Source of the DNA: Mongoliitalea daihaiensis
GTDB taxonomy: Bacteria; Bacteroidota; Bacteroidia; Cytophagales; Cyclobacteriaceae
Direction: 5' to 3'
Length of the DNA stretch: 64,000 nt
NCBI RefSeq assembly: GCF_021596945.1
Contig: NZ_CP063779.1
Location: 3,818,001 to 3,882,000, forward strand
Within the stretch, counting starts at the first letter, position 1. Each line of letters opens with the position of its first letter. The position numbers and the translations under genes were made by a program. Positions 51,919-59,935 of this stretch are shown here, one piece after another. The notes below the pieces were generated by a model. It had not been told where the DNA came from. It worked only from the letters and a program-made list of their open reading frames with translations, and made no database searches.

Positions 51919-53754
51919 ATGATTTCAATTAATCAAAAGTACCTTTTACTTTTCTACCTCAGTGCAGTAAGTTTGCTAGGAGCCTGTTCATATTCACAGG
52001 AACCCTTACGCTATCAGGTTTTGGCTGATAAATCATTTTCAGCGGTGGAGGCTTCTGGAAGATTTGAACAAGACTCCATCTGGAAGGAGGGAATTTTCAA
52101 TGCGGGCATCACCGCTTACAGTTGGTGGATGCGGGTCACTTTACCAGACCAATGGGATGAATCCAAGTACTTTTTTATGCTCAACAATCCACATATTAAC
52201 CTATTGGAAATATATTTTTCTGATGCAGTCACCCCTACTTACATCATGGGCGATCACTTCCCTTTTGATCAAAGACCCTATTGGAATAAAGACCTCGTGG
52301 TTCCTTTGGAATATGATGGACATAAGCCCACTTCTTTACTTCTGAAAATGAGTAAACCTGGGGAAACATTACTTGTGGATCCTATGATCCTAAAAGAAAG
52401 CCAATTGCTTCAAAAAGTATCCTTGGAAACATTACTGATTGGACTATTTATTGGCTGGATGGCCATCATGTTCATGGGGGCTTGTTTGTATGCCATCAAA
52501 CTCAAAGAAATTTCCGGAATATTATATGCGCTTTTCATTCTTTCACTCACTGCTTGGCTTTGCAGTCATTGGGGATTGGGCTTTCAATATATTTGGCCAA
52601 ATGCAGGCGATTGGACAGATAAGTCCCGACCAATCCTAGGACTTATTACCAATACCATTTTTCTTTTATTGATGACGAGTTTTTTTCCACCTTTAAGAAA
52701 AAAAAGCTGGTTGATTTACGCTGTCAAAATCACCATTGCACTGCATGTGTTATTGGCAATAGATACTTTTTTTAGACCCATGTCTACCATCAATATCCCT
52801 AATAAAATGACCTTCCTCAAGCTTACCTTGGGATTTTCTATCCTTGTGACAGCCTTGATCATTACCTACTTGTGGCAACAATACAGGGCAGGCATACAAT
52901 ATGCTGCTTACTATCTTTTAGGGATTTCATTTTTGATTGGATTCAACTTGTTGGTTCACTTACATCAAGCAGGTATTTCAATTCTTTTGAGTAATTCTTT
53001 ATTTGATTTCGGATCATCATTTGGAATGATGGGGGAAACCATCTTTATTACAGCGGCATTTATTGGGAAAGCAGCTGACTTCAAAGTTGAGCGTGAAAAC
53101 TTACAGCTGAAATTGGTAGAAAATGAGAAACTCATGGCCAATAAACTGATCGATGTGCAAGAAAAAGAAAGAAATAGACTCGCAAGAGATCTCCATGACA
53201 GTATTGGAGGGATGCTAGCGAGCATTTATCTCAAAGCCAACCAACTCGAAACACAATTCTCCAGCAATGAAATAACCCATGAGTTAAAGGACCTAGTTTC
53301 CAAAAGTATCGTCGAAGCAAGAAGTATCAGTCACAATCTGACACCTCCACACCTCAAAGAAACAGGCTTGGAACTTGCACTGCGTTCAAAGTTACAGTTA
53401 ATTCAAGACCAGGCTTATTTACCCATAACATTTACCTACTCTTTACCTGCTAACATTAGCCAAAACCTTCAACTTTCGCTGTATCGGATATGTGGTGAAT
53501 TGGTGCAAAATGTATTGAAACATGCCCAGGCATCAGAGTTGATGATTCAGTTAATAGAAGTAGATGATGAAATTGAGGTAATTGTCGAGGACGACGGCCA
53601 TGGCTTCGATGCAAATCATTCCAAAAATGGCATTGGATTGACCAATATACAGGATCGTGTTTCCTACTGGAAAGGAACCTTAGCGGTAGATTCCACCCCT
53701 TCGGGCACCACAGTTTTAATCAAAATTCCCCTTGTTTACGAGTATGCAGGCTAA
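51919..53754 (+). CDS. 7TMR-DISM sensor histidine kinase (HisKA_3 type)
   Basis: A 611-residue membrane kinase. The N-terminus looks like a signal or lipoprotein peptide (FYLSAVSLLGACSYSQ); an extracytoplasmic 7TMR-DISM beta-jellyroll follows (YSWWMRVTLPDQWDESKYFFMLNNPHINLLEIYF), then seven membrane helices (about 170-385), a short coiled coil, and the HisKA_3 dimerisation domain with phospho-acceptor His426 in RNRLARDLHDSIGG. The HATPase has NVLKHAQASEL (N box), VEDDGHGFD (G1) and NGIGLTNIQDRV (G2). It partners the NarL-type regulator, whose start codon it overlaps. DISM domains often bind carbohydrates or small carboxylates; the ligand is unknown. Confidence 0.92.
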   Translation: MISINQKYLLLFYLSAVSLLGACSYSQEPLRYQVLADKSFSAVEASGRFEQDSIWKEGIFNAGITAYSWWMRVTLPDQWDESKYFFMLNNPHINLLEIYFSDAVTPTYIMGDHFPFDQRPYWNKDLVVPLEYDGHKPTSLLLKMSKPGETLLVDPMILKESQLLQKVSLETLLIGLFIGWMAIMFMGACLYAIKLKEISGILYALFILSLTAWLCSHWGLGFQYIWPNAGDWTDKSRPILGLITNTIFLLLMTSFFPPLRKKSWLIYAVKITIALHVLLAIDTFFRPMSTINIPNKMTFLKLTLGFSILVTALIITYLWQQYRAGIQYAAYYLLGISFLIGFNLLVHLHQAGISILLSNSLFDFGSSFGMMGETIFITAAFIGKAADFKVERENLQLKLVENEKLMANKLIDVQEKERNRLARDLHDSIGGMLASIYLKANQLETQFSSNEITHELKDLVSKSIVEARSISHNLTPPHLKETGLELALRSKLQLIQDQAYLPITFTYSLPANISQNLQLSLYRICGELVQNVLKHAQASELMIQLIEVDDEIEVIVEDDGHGFDANHSKNGIGLTNIQDRVSYWKGTLAVDSTPSGTTVLIKIPLVYEYAG

Positions 53755-54367
53755 CATTACACTTTATCACATAGAAGATCATCAACTTTTTGTAGAAGGA
53801 ATTTTTTCATTGATAGGAAAAGAAGCCGGAATCACTTGGTTAGGAAGTGCCAACAATGCTACGGACGGGCTAAAGGAAGTTATCAGGCTTCAACCTGATG
53901 TAGTGCTTTTAGATTACTTTCTTCCCGATATGAATGGCTTGGAAACAGCACAGAAAATCCTTAATCTGTTACCTCATACCGCTATTTTAATTTTATCTAT
54001 GGAATCGAGTAGGGATCTCATTAGGAAATGTACAAAACTTGGGATTTTAGGCTTTTTACCAAAAACAACCGATAAACAAAGCTTATTAGATGCCATTCAC
54101 TCCATCTACCGAAAGGAACCTGTATTTCCCGAAATCCAAGAAATCTCCAAAGAGATTCCTACAGGGTTAAATATGTTGAGCAAACGGGAAAAGGAAATTG
54201 CGTTTTTAATTGCCCGAGGCTTCACCTCCGCTCAAATCTCAGAAAAACTCTTCTTGAGCTTACTGACTGTCAATACACATAGAAGAAATCTCATCCACAA
54301 ATTAAAACTCACAAACACAGCACAATTGTCCGCTTGGATCAGTAAATTGATGGAAGAAGAGCTATAA
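53744..54367 (+). CDS. NarL/LuxR-type response regulator
   Basis: Cognate regulator of the preceding kinase, overlapping its last codons; the ATG at 53744 (MQANITLYHIEDHQLF) fits the receiver start better than 53732. The 207 residues comprise a receiver (acidic IEDHQ, phospho-acceptor Asp57 in LLDYFLPDMNG, Ser in LILSMESS, Lys in FLPKTTDKQ) and a LuxR-type HTH (MLSKREKEIAFLIARGFTSAQISEKLFLSLLTVNTHRRNLIHKL, about 145-190). Target genes are not known. It ends only about 30 bp before the promoter of the histidine operon and no terminator hairpin was seen between them. Confidence 0.93.
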   Translation: MQANITLYHIEDHQLFVEGIFSLIGKEAGITWLGSANNATDGLKEVIRLQPDVVLLDYFLPDMNGLETAQKILNLLPHTAILILSMESSRDLIRKCTKLGILGFLPKTTDKQSLLDAIHSIYRKEPVFPEIQEISKEIPTGLNMLSKREKEIAFLIARGFTSAQISEKLFLSLLTVNTHRRNLIHKLKLTNTAQLSAWISKLMEEEL

Positions 54368-54396
54368 TTTCATCAATGAAAAAAACAAAAGAAGGA

Positions 54397-54427
54397 TTTG
54401 CCTGTTTTTAAAATTCAATTACCTTTG
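54397..54427 (+). promoter_or_regulatory. Perfect Bacteroidota promoter of the histidine operon
   Basis: TTTG (54397-54400), 19-nt spacer, TACCTTTG (54420-54427). Exact consensus. The leader-peptide ATG follows only 6 nt later, so the transcript may be almost leaderless. Confidence 0.8.
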
Positions 54428-54433
54428 CAGTGC

Positions 54434-54517
54434 ATGAAAAAATACCCTTCCATAGTTTCACTTTTAGCTGCCAACACCACCGTTGGTACAGTACATCATG
54501 CACATCATTCCTCCTAA
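54434..54517 (+). CDS. Histidine operon leader peptide (27 residues)
   Basis: ATG at 54434 opens 27 codons ending TAA at 54515-54517: MKKYPSIVSLLAANTTVG, then TVHHAHHSS. Four of five consecutive codons are CAT (His), 12 nt before the stop. A perfect promoter lies directly upstream and hisG starts 108 nt after the stop. This is the classical layout of an attenuation leader in which ribosome stalling at His codons reports histidyl-tRNA shortage. The TAA sits in the loop of the inverted repeat TCCTCC-TAA-GGAGGA. Confidence 0.82.
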   Translation: MKKYPSIVSLLAANTTVGTVHHAHHSS

Positions 54518-54573
54518 GGAGGAATTATACAAACATATCGCCCAATGGAGGCTGTTTATCTAATTATGCAGCC
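54471..54573 (+). promoter_or_regulatory. Candidate his attenuator with alternative hairpins
   Basis: CCAAC/GTTGG (54471-54475 with 54482-54486), CCTCC (54510-54514) pairing either with GGAGG at 54518-54522 or GGAGG at 54547-54551, and GGCTG/CAGCC (54550-54554 with 54569-54573) form mutually exclusive stems. No long T run follows, so the final step (termination or translation control of hisG) is unclear. Confidence 0.5.
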
Positions 54574-54625
54574 AATCAATCCAAAATTGTCTCAAACATT
54601 TTGCATCTAACCGTATATTGCATAC

Positions 54626-55486
54626 ATGAATTCAATTATCCGCATTGCCGTACAAAAGAGCGGCAGATTAAGTGAAGATTCCTTAAGCCTCATCAAAGAA
54701 TGTGGCATCAAATTTTATAACGGCACCGGCAAGTTAAAATCTACCGCTACCAATTTCCCGATCGAATTTTTATTCCTGAGAGACGATGATATTCCTGGCT
54801 ATGTAGCCGATGGGGTGGCAGATTTGGGAATTGTAGGCGAAAATGAATTGGTTGAAAAAGACAAAGAGGTCAATGTCCTGAAAAAATTGGGATTCAGCAA
54901 ATGTAGACTATCCTTAGCCATTCCTAAAGGAGAAGAATACATGAATATTCACTACTTCCAAGGAAAAAGCATCGCTACCTCCTACCCGAAAATCTTAGGA
55001 GACTATCTGACCAAAAATAATGTATCTGCAGAAATCCACGAAATATCCGGATCTGTTGAAATCGCTCCTAGCATAGGACTCGCTGAAGGAATCTGTGATA
55101 TCGTAAGTTCGGGATCCACCCTCATGATGAATGGATTAAAAGAGGTAGAAGAGATCTTCAAGTCTGAAGCTGTGCTTATTGCCAATAATACGCTATCCGA
55201 GGAAAAATTAGCCATCATCGATAAACTATTGTTTAGAATCAATGCTGTACAAACTGGTAAATCCAATAAATATGTCTTAATGAATGCACCAAATCAATCA
55301 TTAGATAGAATTATTGAACTTATTCCAGGCATGAGGAGTCCTACGATCTTGCCTTTGGCGCAGGAAGGTTGGTCTTCGGTACACTCAGTCTTGAGTGAAG
55401 ATCAGTTTTGGGAGAATATTGAGGAACTGAGGGCAGCCGGCGCCGAAGGTATACTGGTTGTTCCGATTGAAAAAATGGTTGTTTAA
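54626..55486 (+). CDS. hisG: ATP phosphoribosyltransferase, long form
   Basis: First enzyme of histidine biosynthesis: ATP + PRPP to phosphoribosyl-ATP. The 286-residue length and the C-terminal domain (YVLMNAPNQSLDRIIELIPGMRSPTILPLAQEGWSSVHSVLSEDQFWENIEELRAAGAEGILVVPIEKM) define the long, hexameric form with its own ACT-like feedback domain, so it needs no HisZ. N-terminal IRIAVQKSGRLSEDSLSLIKECGI, DIPGYVADGVADLGIVGENEL and GICDIVSSGSTLMMNGL are the catalytic motifs. It heads hisGDCB, with 11 bp to hisD. PRPP is also supplied by the synthetase at the window start. Confidence 0.96.
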   Translation: MNSIIRIAVQKSGRLSEDSLSLIKECGIKFYNGTGKLKSTATNFPIEFLFLRDDDIPGYVADGVADLGIVGENELVEKDKEVNVLKKLGFSKCRLSLAIPKGEEYMNIHYFQGKSIATSYPKILGDYLTKNNVSAEIHEISGSVEIAPSIGLAEGICDIVSSGSTLMMNGLKEVEEIFKSEAVLIANNTLSEEKLAIIDKLLFRINAVQTGKSNKYVLMNAPNQSLDRIIELIPGMRSPTILPLAQEGWSSVHSVLSEDQFWENIEELRAAGAEGILVVPIEKMVV

Positions 55487-55497
55487 AACACTGAAAT

Positions 55498-56793
55498 ATG
55501 AAAATTGTCATCAACCCAAAAGTTACTGAGTGGGCATCCATTTTGGAGAGACCTGTACAGAAGACAAAGGATATAGAAAAAATAGTCAAGCCGATTCTTC
55601 GGAAAGTCAAGCGCTCCGGTGATAAGGCTTTGAAAAAATTTGCTTTGGAATATGATCATGTACAAATAAAAAATTTGCTGGTCACTCGAGAAGAAATCGT
55701 AGCTGCAAAAGCTATGGTCGATCCTGCTTTGAAAGAAGCTATTCTAATAGCTAAGGAAAATATAGAAAAATTTCATGCAGCCCAGCAAGCTCCCGACCTC
55801 GTGATGGAGGTTATGGAAGGTGTAACTTGTATGCGTAAGTCAGTTGCCATTCAAAAGGTTGGATTATACATTCCTGGTGGTACGGCTCCCCTATTTTCGA
55901 CGGTGTTGATGTTGGGTATTCCTGCTAACATTGCGGGCTGTGAAGAAGTAGTATTGTGCACCCCTCCAAATAAAGAAGGAAAAATCCATCCTGCAATTCT
56001 ATATACTGCCGACTTGATTGGTATTGATAAGATTGTCAAAGCTGGCGGTGCACAAGCAGTTGCAGCAATGACCTATGGGACTGAATCTGTTCCGAAAGTG
56101 GATAAAATCTTTGGACCAGGCAATCAATATGTAACAGCAGCTAAGCAACTGGCGGTGAAGAAAGGTGTTGCCATCGATATGCCTGCGGGACCATCAGAAG
56201 TATTAGTGTATGCGGACCAATCGTCAGTACCTGCTTTCGTTGCCTCCGACCTGCTTTCACAAGCCGAACATGGAGTTGATTCTCAAGTAATTTTGGTAGC
56301 AAGCTCCGAAAAAATAGCCCACAAAGTATTGAAGGAAGTAGAAGTACAACTGGAAAAACTTCCACGAAAAGATATTGCAAAAAAGGCCTTGGACAATTCA
56401 GTGGCTGTGATCATGCCCGTAGAAAAAACTGCCGTTGAGCTGATTAATTTCTATGCTCCCGAACACTTGATCATTTGTGTAGAAAATGAAGAACAGGTAG
56501 TGAACAGCATTGTCAATGCAGGATCAATTTTTATTGGTAACTACACCCCTGAGTCCGCTGGCGATTATGCCTCAGGCACCAATCACACCTTGCCCACCTA
56601 TGGTTATGCAAGAAATTACTCAGGCGTATCCTTGGATTCCTTTGTTAAGAAAATTACTTATCAAAAAATCACAGCACAAGGTATTCAAAACTTAGGTCCT
56701 ACAGTGGAGTTGATGGCAGCTAATGAGCAATTGGAAGCACACAAAAATGCAGTGACCATTCGATTGGAATACTTGGAAAAGAAAAAGTCATGA
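55498..56793 (+). CDS. hisD: Histidinol dehydrogenase
   Basis: Catalyses the last two oxidations, L-histidinol to L-histidine, with NAD and zinc. The 431-residue protein has VGLYIPGGTAPLFSTVLMLGIPANIAGCEEVVLCTPP, KIFGPGNQYVTAAKQ, IDMPAGPSEVLVYAD, LLSQAEHGVDSQVILV (zinc/catalytic region) and APEHLIICVENEE...AGSIFIGNYTPESAGDYASGTNHTLPT. It overlaps hisC by 4 bp (ATGA). Confidence 0.97.
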   Translation: MKIVINPKVTEWASILERPVQKTKDIEKIVKPILRKVKRSGDKALKKFALEYDHVQIKNLLVTREEIVAAKAMVDPALKEAILIAKENIEKFHAAQQAPDLVMEVMEGVTCMRKSVAIQKVGLYIPGGTAPLFSTVLMLGIPANIAGCEEVVLCTPPNKEGKIHPAILYTADLIGIDKIVKAGGAQAVAAMTYGTESVPKVDKIFGPGNQYVTAAKQLAVKKGVAIDMPAGPSEVLVYADQSSVPAFVASDLLSQAEHGVDSQVILVASSEKIAHKVLKEVEVQLEKLPRKDIAKKALDNSVAVIMPVEKTAVELINFYAPEHLIICVENEEQVVNSIVNAGSIFIGNYTPESAGDYASGTNHTLPTYGYARNYSGVSLDSFVKKITYQKITAQGIQNLGPTVELMAANEQLEAHKNAVTIRLEYLEKKKS

Positions 56794-57866
56794 GCTTCGA
56801 ACTACAAAAACTCTTGAGGCCCCACATCTTGGGAATCAAGCCTTATTCTTCGGCTCGGGATGAATATTCTGGAAAAGCTGGTATTTTCCTAGATGCCAAC
56901 GAAAATCCGTACAGTGCATTGACTGGTGAAGCATTCAACCGCTATCCTGACCCTTACCAACAGAATATCAAGGCCAAATTAGCACCAATCAAAGGAGTTA
57001 GACCAAGTCAGATTTTCTTAGGAAATGGATCCGATGAAGCGATTGACTTATTGATGCGGGCATTTTGCAGACCTGGCATCGATAATATCGTCATCTTACC
57101 ACCAACTTATGGTATGTATGAAGTCAGTGCAGGGGTAAATGATATTGCTATCGTTCGAGTTCCTTTGACTGCCGATTTTCAATTACAACCTAAAAAAATC
57201 TTGGAAGCAGCAAATGCCAATTCTAAGATCCTCTTCATCTGTAGCCCCAATAATCCTTCGGGTAATAAGGTAAACCGCTCAGATATTGAGTATTTGCTGA
57301 AAAATTTTCCTGGCTTAGTGGTCGTAGATGAAGCATACATTGACTTCTCTGATGAGCCAAGTTTCACCACAGAACTGGACTCCTACCCTAACCTATTGGT
57401 CATGCAGACCTTTTCCAAAGCCTGGGGATTGGCAAATCTTCGCATCGGAATGGCATTTGCCTCAGAGGAAATCATTCGGATCTTGAACTTGATTAAGCCA
57501 CCTTATAATATTTCTGGCTTGACCCAAGAAAAGGTGTTGAATTCACTTGATAAGGCCGCAGAGTTACCGAAGGTTATAAAAAGCATTTTAGAAAATAGAG
57601 CAATCTTAGTCAATGAATTACATTCATTGACCAGTGTTCAAAACATTTTCCCTTCCCACGCCAATTTCGTTTTAGTAAAAATCAAAGAAGCCAAAGCTTG
57701 GTACGAAGCCTTAATCCAACATCAAATGATCGTCAGAGATCGTTCGAAAGTTTTATTATGCGATGACTGCCTACGGATTACTGTAGGAACAGCAGAAGAA
57801 AATCAAGCCTTACTAGAGGTCATGAAAACCATTGAGCAGTCCCAAAAAATCTCCTTAAACCTATGA
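56790..57866 (+). CDS. hisC: Histidinol-phosphate aminotransferase
   Basis: PLP enzyme that transaminates imidazole-acetol phosphate to histidinol phosphate. The 358 residues include [60 protein letters not shown] and the PLP-lysine motif [18 protein letters not shown]. It overlaps both hisD upstream and hisB downstream by 4 bp each, so translation of the three is coupled. Confidence 0.97.
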   Translation: MSFELQKLLRPHILGIKPYSSARDEYSGKAGIFLDANENPYSALTGEAFNRYPDPYQQNIKAKLAPIKGVRPSQIFLGNGSDEAIDLLMRAFCRPGIDNIVILPPTYGMYEVSAGVNDIAIVRVPLTADFQLQPKKILEAANANSKILFICSPNNPSGNKVNRSDIEYLLKNFPGLVVVDEAYIDFSDEPSFTTELDSYPNLLVMQTFSKAWGLANLRIGMAFASEEIIRILNLIKPPYNISGLTQEKVLNSLDKAAELPKVIKSILENRAILVNELHSLTSVQNIFPSHANFVLVKIKEAKAWYEALIQHQMIVRDRSKVLLCDDCLRITVGTAEENQALLEVMKTIEQSQKISLNL

Positions 57867-58957
57867 AAAAAGTACTTTTCATCGATCGGGATGGTACCAT
57901 CATCGTGGAGCCACCGATAGATTTTCAAATAGATAGTTTAGAAAAACTGGAATTCATCCCCAAAGCCATTTCCAACCTTCGGAAAATTGCTGAAGAAACG
58001 GATTTCGAATTGGTCATGGTTAGCAATCAGGATGGTCTAGGAACAGCCTCTTTCCCTGAGGAAACCTTTTGGCCCGCCCATAATAAAATGTTGCGTACCC
58101 TGGAAAATGAAGCTGTGACATTCACTAAGATTCACGTCGATCCACATTTCGAGTCTGATAATCATCCCAATCGTAAACCTGGAATCGGAATGTTGAAGGA
58201 ATACTTGACGGGTGACTACGACTTGGCAAATTCCTATGTAATTGGTGACCGAAAGACAGATATCCAATTGGCAAAAAATTTAGGTTGTCAGGCCATCTTT
58301 ATCGGTGAACCTAATTCAGAAGCAAGTTTAAGCACCCAAGATTGGGATGAGATTTATCAATTCCTTCGTTTACCTGCTCGAAAAGCAAGTGTCTCCAGAA
58401 AAACTTCTGAGACTGATATTCATATTGAAGTCAATTTGGATGGAACAGGTGTGTGTAAGATTGAAACTGGCCTCCCTTTCTTTGACCACATGTTGGAGCA
58501 ATTGGGCAAACACGGTGGTACAGACCTAACTATCAAAGTCAATGGAGACCTTCACATAGACGAACATCATACCATTGAAGATACGGCTTTAGCCTTAGGT
58601 GAAGCCTATTTGAAGGCTTTGGGAGATAAAAAAGGTATCTACCGGTATGGCTTTTTGTTACCAATGGATGATGTATTGGCGCAAGTTGCCATTGACTTTG
58701 GTGGAAGGCCTTGGATGGTATGGGATGCAACCTTCAAGCGTGAGAAAATCGGAGATATGCCCACCGAAATGTTCTTCCATTTCTTCAAAAGCTTCTCCGA
58801 CACAGCCAAGTGCAACCTCAATATCAAAGCCGAAGGAGACAACGAACACCACAAAATCGAAGCCATCTTCAAAGGTCTCGCCCGAGCTATCAAAATGGCA
58901 GTCAAGCGTGATTTGGCGGCACTGAATCAGTTACCGAGTACCAAGGGCGTATTGTAA
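57863..58957 (+). CDS. hisB: Bifunctional histidinol-phosphatase / imidazoleglycerol-phosphate dehydratase
   Basis: A 364-residue fusion. N-terminal HAD phosphatase ([26 protein letters not shown], CHxH-like [34 protein letters not shown]), then the manganese dehydratase ([49 protein letters not shown]). It performs steps 6 and 8 of the pathway. The operon stops here at a large hairpin; hisH, hisA, hisF and hisI are not in the window. In the phosphatase part the usual cysteine zinc loop is reduced to His/Glu/Ser residues, which may alter metal binding. Confidence 0.95.
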   Translation: MKKVLFIDRDGTIIVEPPIDFQIDSLEKLEFIPKAISNLRKIAEETDFELVMVSNQDGLGTASFPEETFWPAHNKMLRTLENEAVTFTKIHVDPHFESDNHPNRKPGIGMLKEYLTGDYDLANSYVIGDRKTDIQLAKNLGCQAIFIGEPNSEASLSTQDWDEIYQFLRLPARKASVSRKTSETDIHIEVNLDGTGVCKIETGLPFFDHMLEQLGKHGGTDLTIKVNGDLHIDEHHTIEDTALALGEAYLKALGDKKGIYRYGFLLPMDDVLAQVAIDFGGRPWMVWDATFKREKIGDMPTEMFFHFFKSFSDTAKCNLNIKAEGDNEHHKIEAIFKGLARAIKMAVKRDLAALNQLPSTKGVL

Positions 58958-58960
58958 AAA

Positions 58961-59027
58961 TGCCACGAAGGCTCCAAGGCACAAAGTTTTGTGATTTTTT
59001 TCTTCGTGTCTTGGTGCCTTAGTGGCA
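58961..59027. terminator. 26-bp imperfect hairpin after hisB, possibly a dispersed repeat
   Basis: The arms 58961-58986 and 59002-59027 pair over 26 positions with three mismatches and one G-T pair, with a 15-nt T-rich loop. TGCCACGAAGGC and GTGCCTTAGTGGCA are the ends. There is an A stretch rather than T run after the right arm, so it may act as a 3' end stabiliser or repeat rather than a classical terminator. Confidence 0.7.
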
Positions 59028-59115
59028 AAATTTTAATACCGAATATTTAGATCGTATTTAACAATACACTATAGTGCTAACTACCTAGGCACCTATGTGT
59101 CCTATGTGGTTAAAC

Positions 59116-59829
59116 TCACCCCGGCATGCTTGGACGCACCTCGATTTTGCTAGGAAGCGTACGTGGGTGCATTTGCATCAAATCTACCACCATCTGTCCG
59201 ATATCTTCAATCTGGATTTTCCAGGCATCTGCATCATTCGGTACATGATTATTGAAATAAGTTGCCACAGAACCAGGCATTATGGTGGTGCAGCGGATTC
59301 CTTGATTTCTCAAATCCAACATGGCTGCTTGTGTGAAACCTGTTAAGCCAAACTTACTCGCATTGTAAGCAGAGCCTTTGGCAAAGAAATTGGTACCTGC
59401 CAAACTGGAAATGCTGATAAAATAACCCTTGGAGGCTTTCAACCCTTCCAAAGAAGCTTTTAAGCTGTAAAACACGCCAGTTAAATTGGTGTCTATGGTC
59501 TCATGCCACTGTTCAAGTGTCATGTCCTGAATGGAAGCAAAATGACCCAAACCTGCATTAGCCACCAACAGATCTAATCTTCCCCATTTTTCCATCATCA
59601 AGGCAACTGCCTTTTCTTGGGATTCGTAATTGCGAACATCTGCTGCGATACCGATAGCTTCTCCTTTTCCAAGTTTATTCAGTTCAGCCGCTGCGGAATC
59701 TGCTGCTTCCTGAGTACGGCCAGTGATGGCCACTTTCATTCCTTGCTGCATCAAAGCAGCCGCAATACCATAACCGATACCTTTCGTACCCCCAGTAATA
59801 AATGCGGTTTTATTTTCGAGTGATTGCAT
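59116..59829 (-). CDS. Short-chain dehydrogenase/reductase
   Basis: A 237-residue classical SDR: cofactor motif TAFITGGTKGIGYGIA (TGxxxGIG) near residues 9-22, NAG in LLVANAGLGHF, catalytic Ser in SISSLAG and YxxxK in YNASK. A basic Arg after the first glycine motif (AITGRTQEAA) favours NADP(H). The substrate is unknown; such enzymes are often annotated 3-oxoacyl-ACP reductase-like. It stands between two convergent or co-oriented neighbours with no operon link visible. Confidence 0.88.
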   Translation of the reverse strand: MQSLENKTAFITGGTKGIGYGIAAALMQQGMKVAITGRTQEAADSAAAELNKLGKGEAIGIAADVRNYESQEKAVALMMEKWGRLDLLVANAGLGHFASIQDMTLEQWHETIDTNLTGVFYSLKASLEGLKASKGYFISISSLAGTNFFAKGSAYNASKFGLTGFTQAAMLDLRNQGIRCTTIMPGSVATYFNNHVPNDADAWKIQIEDIGQMVVDLMQMHPRTLPSKIEVRPSMPG

Positions 59830-59935
59830 AATCGTTTTATTGATTAAAAATTTAAATGTCTATACAAATAACCCAATCAAAGGCTAAGTGGTTCCTCTTC
59901 TCAACAGTTAAAAAATAACTCGCTTAAAACTACCC

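Noticed and set aside
54433-54625. T-box or riboswitch before hisG
   Set aside because: No T-box sequence or specifier-loop structure was seen; a His-rich leader ORF explains the region better.
54430-54675. 81-codon forward frame overlapping the his leader and hisG start
   Set aside because: It is in another frame from both the leader and hisG and has no domain pattern; the 27-codon frame with clustered His codons and hisG itself explain the region.
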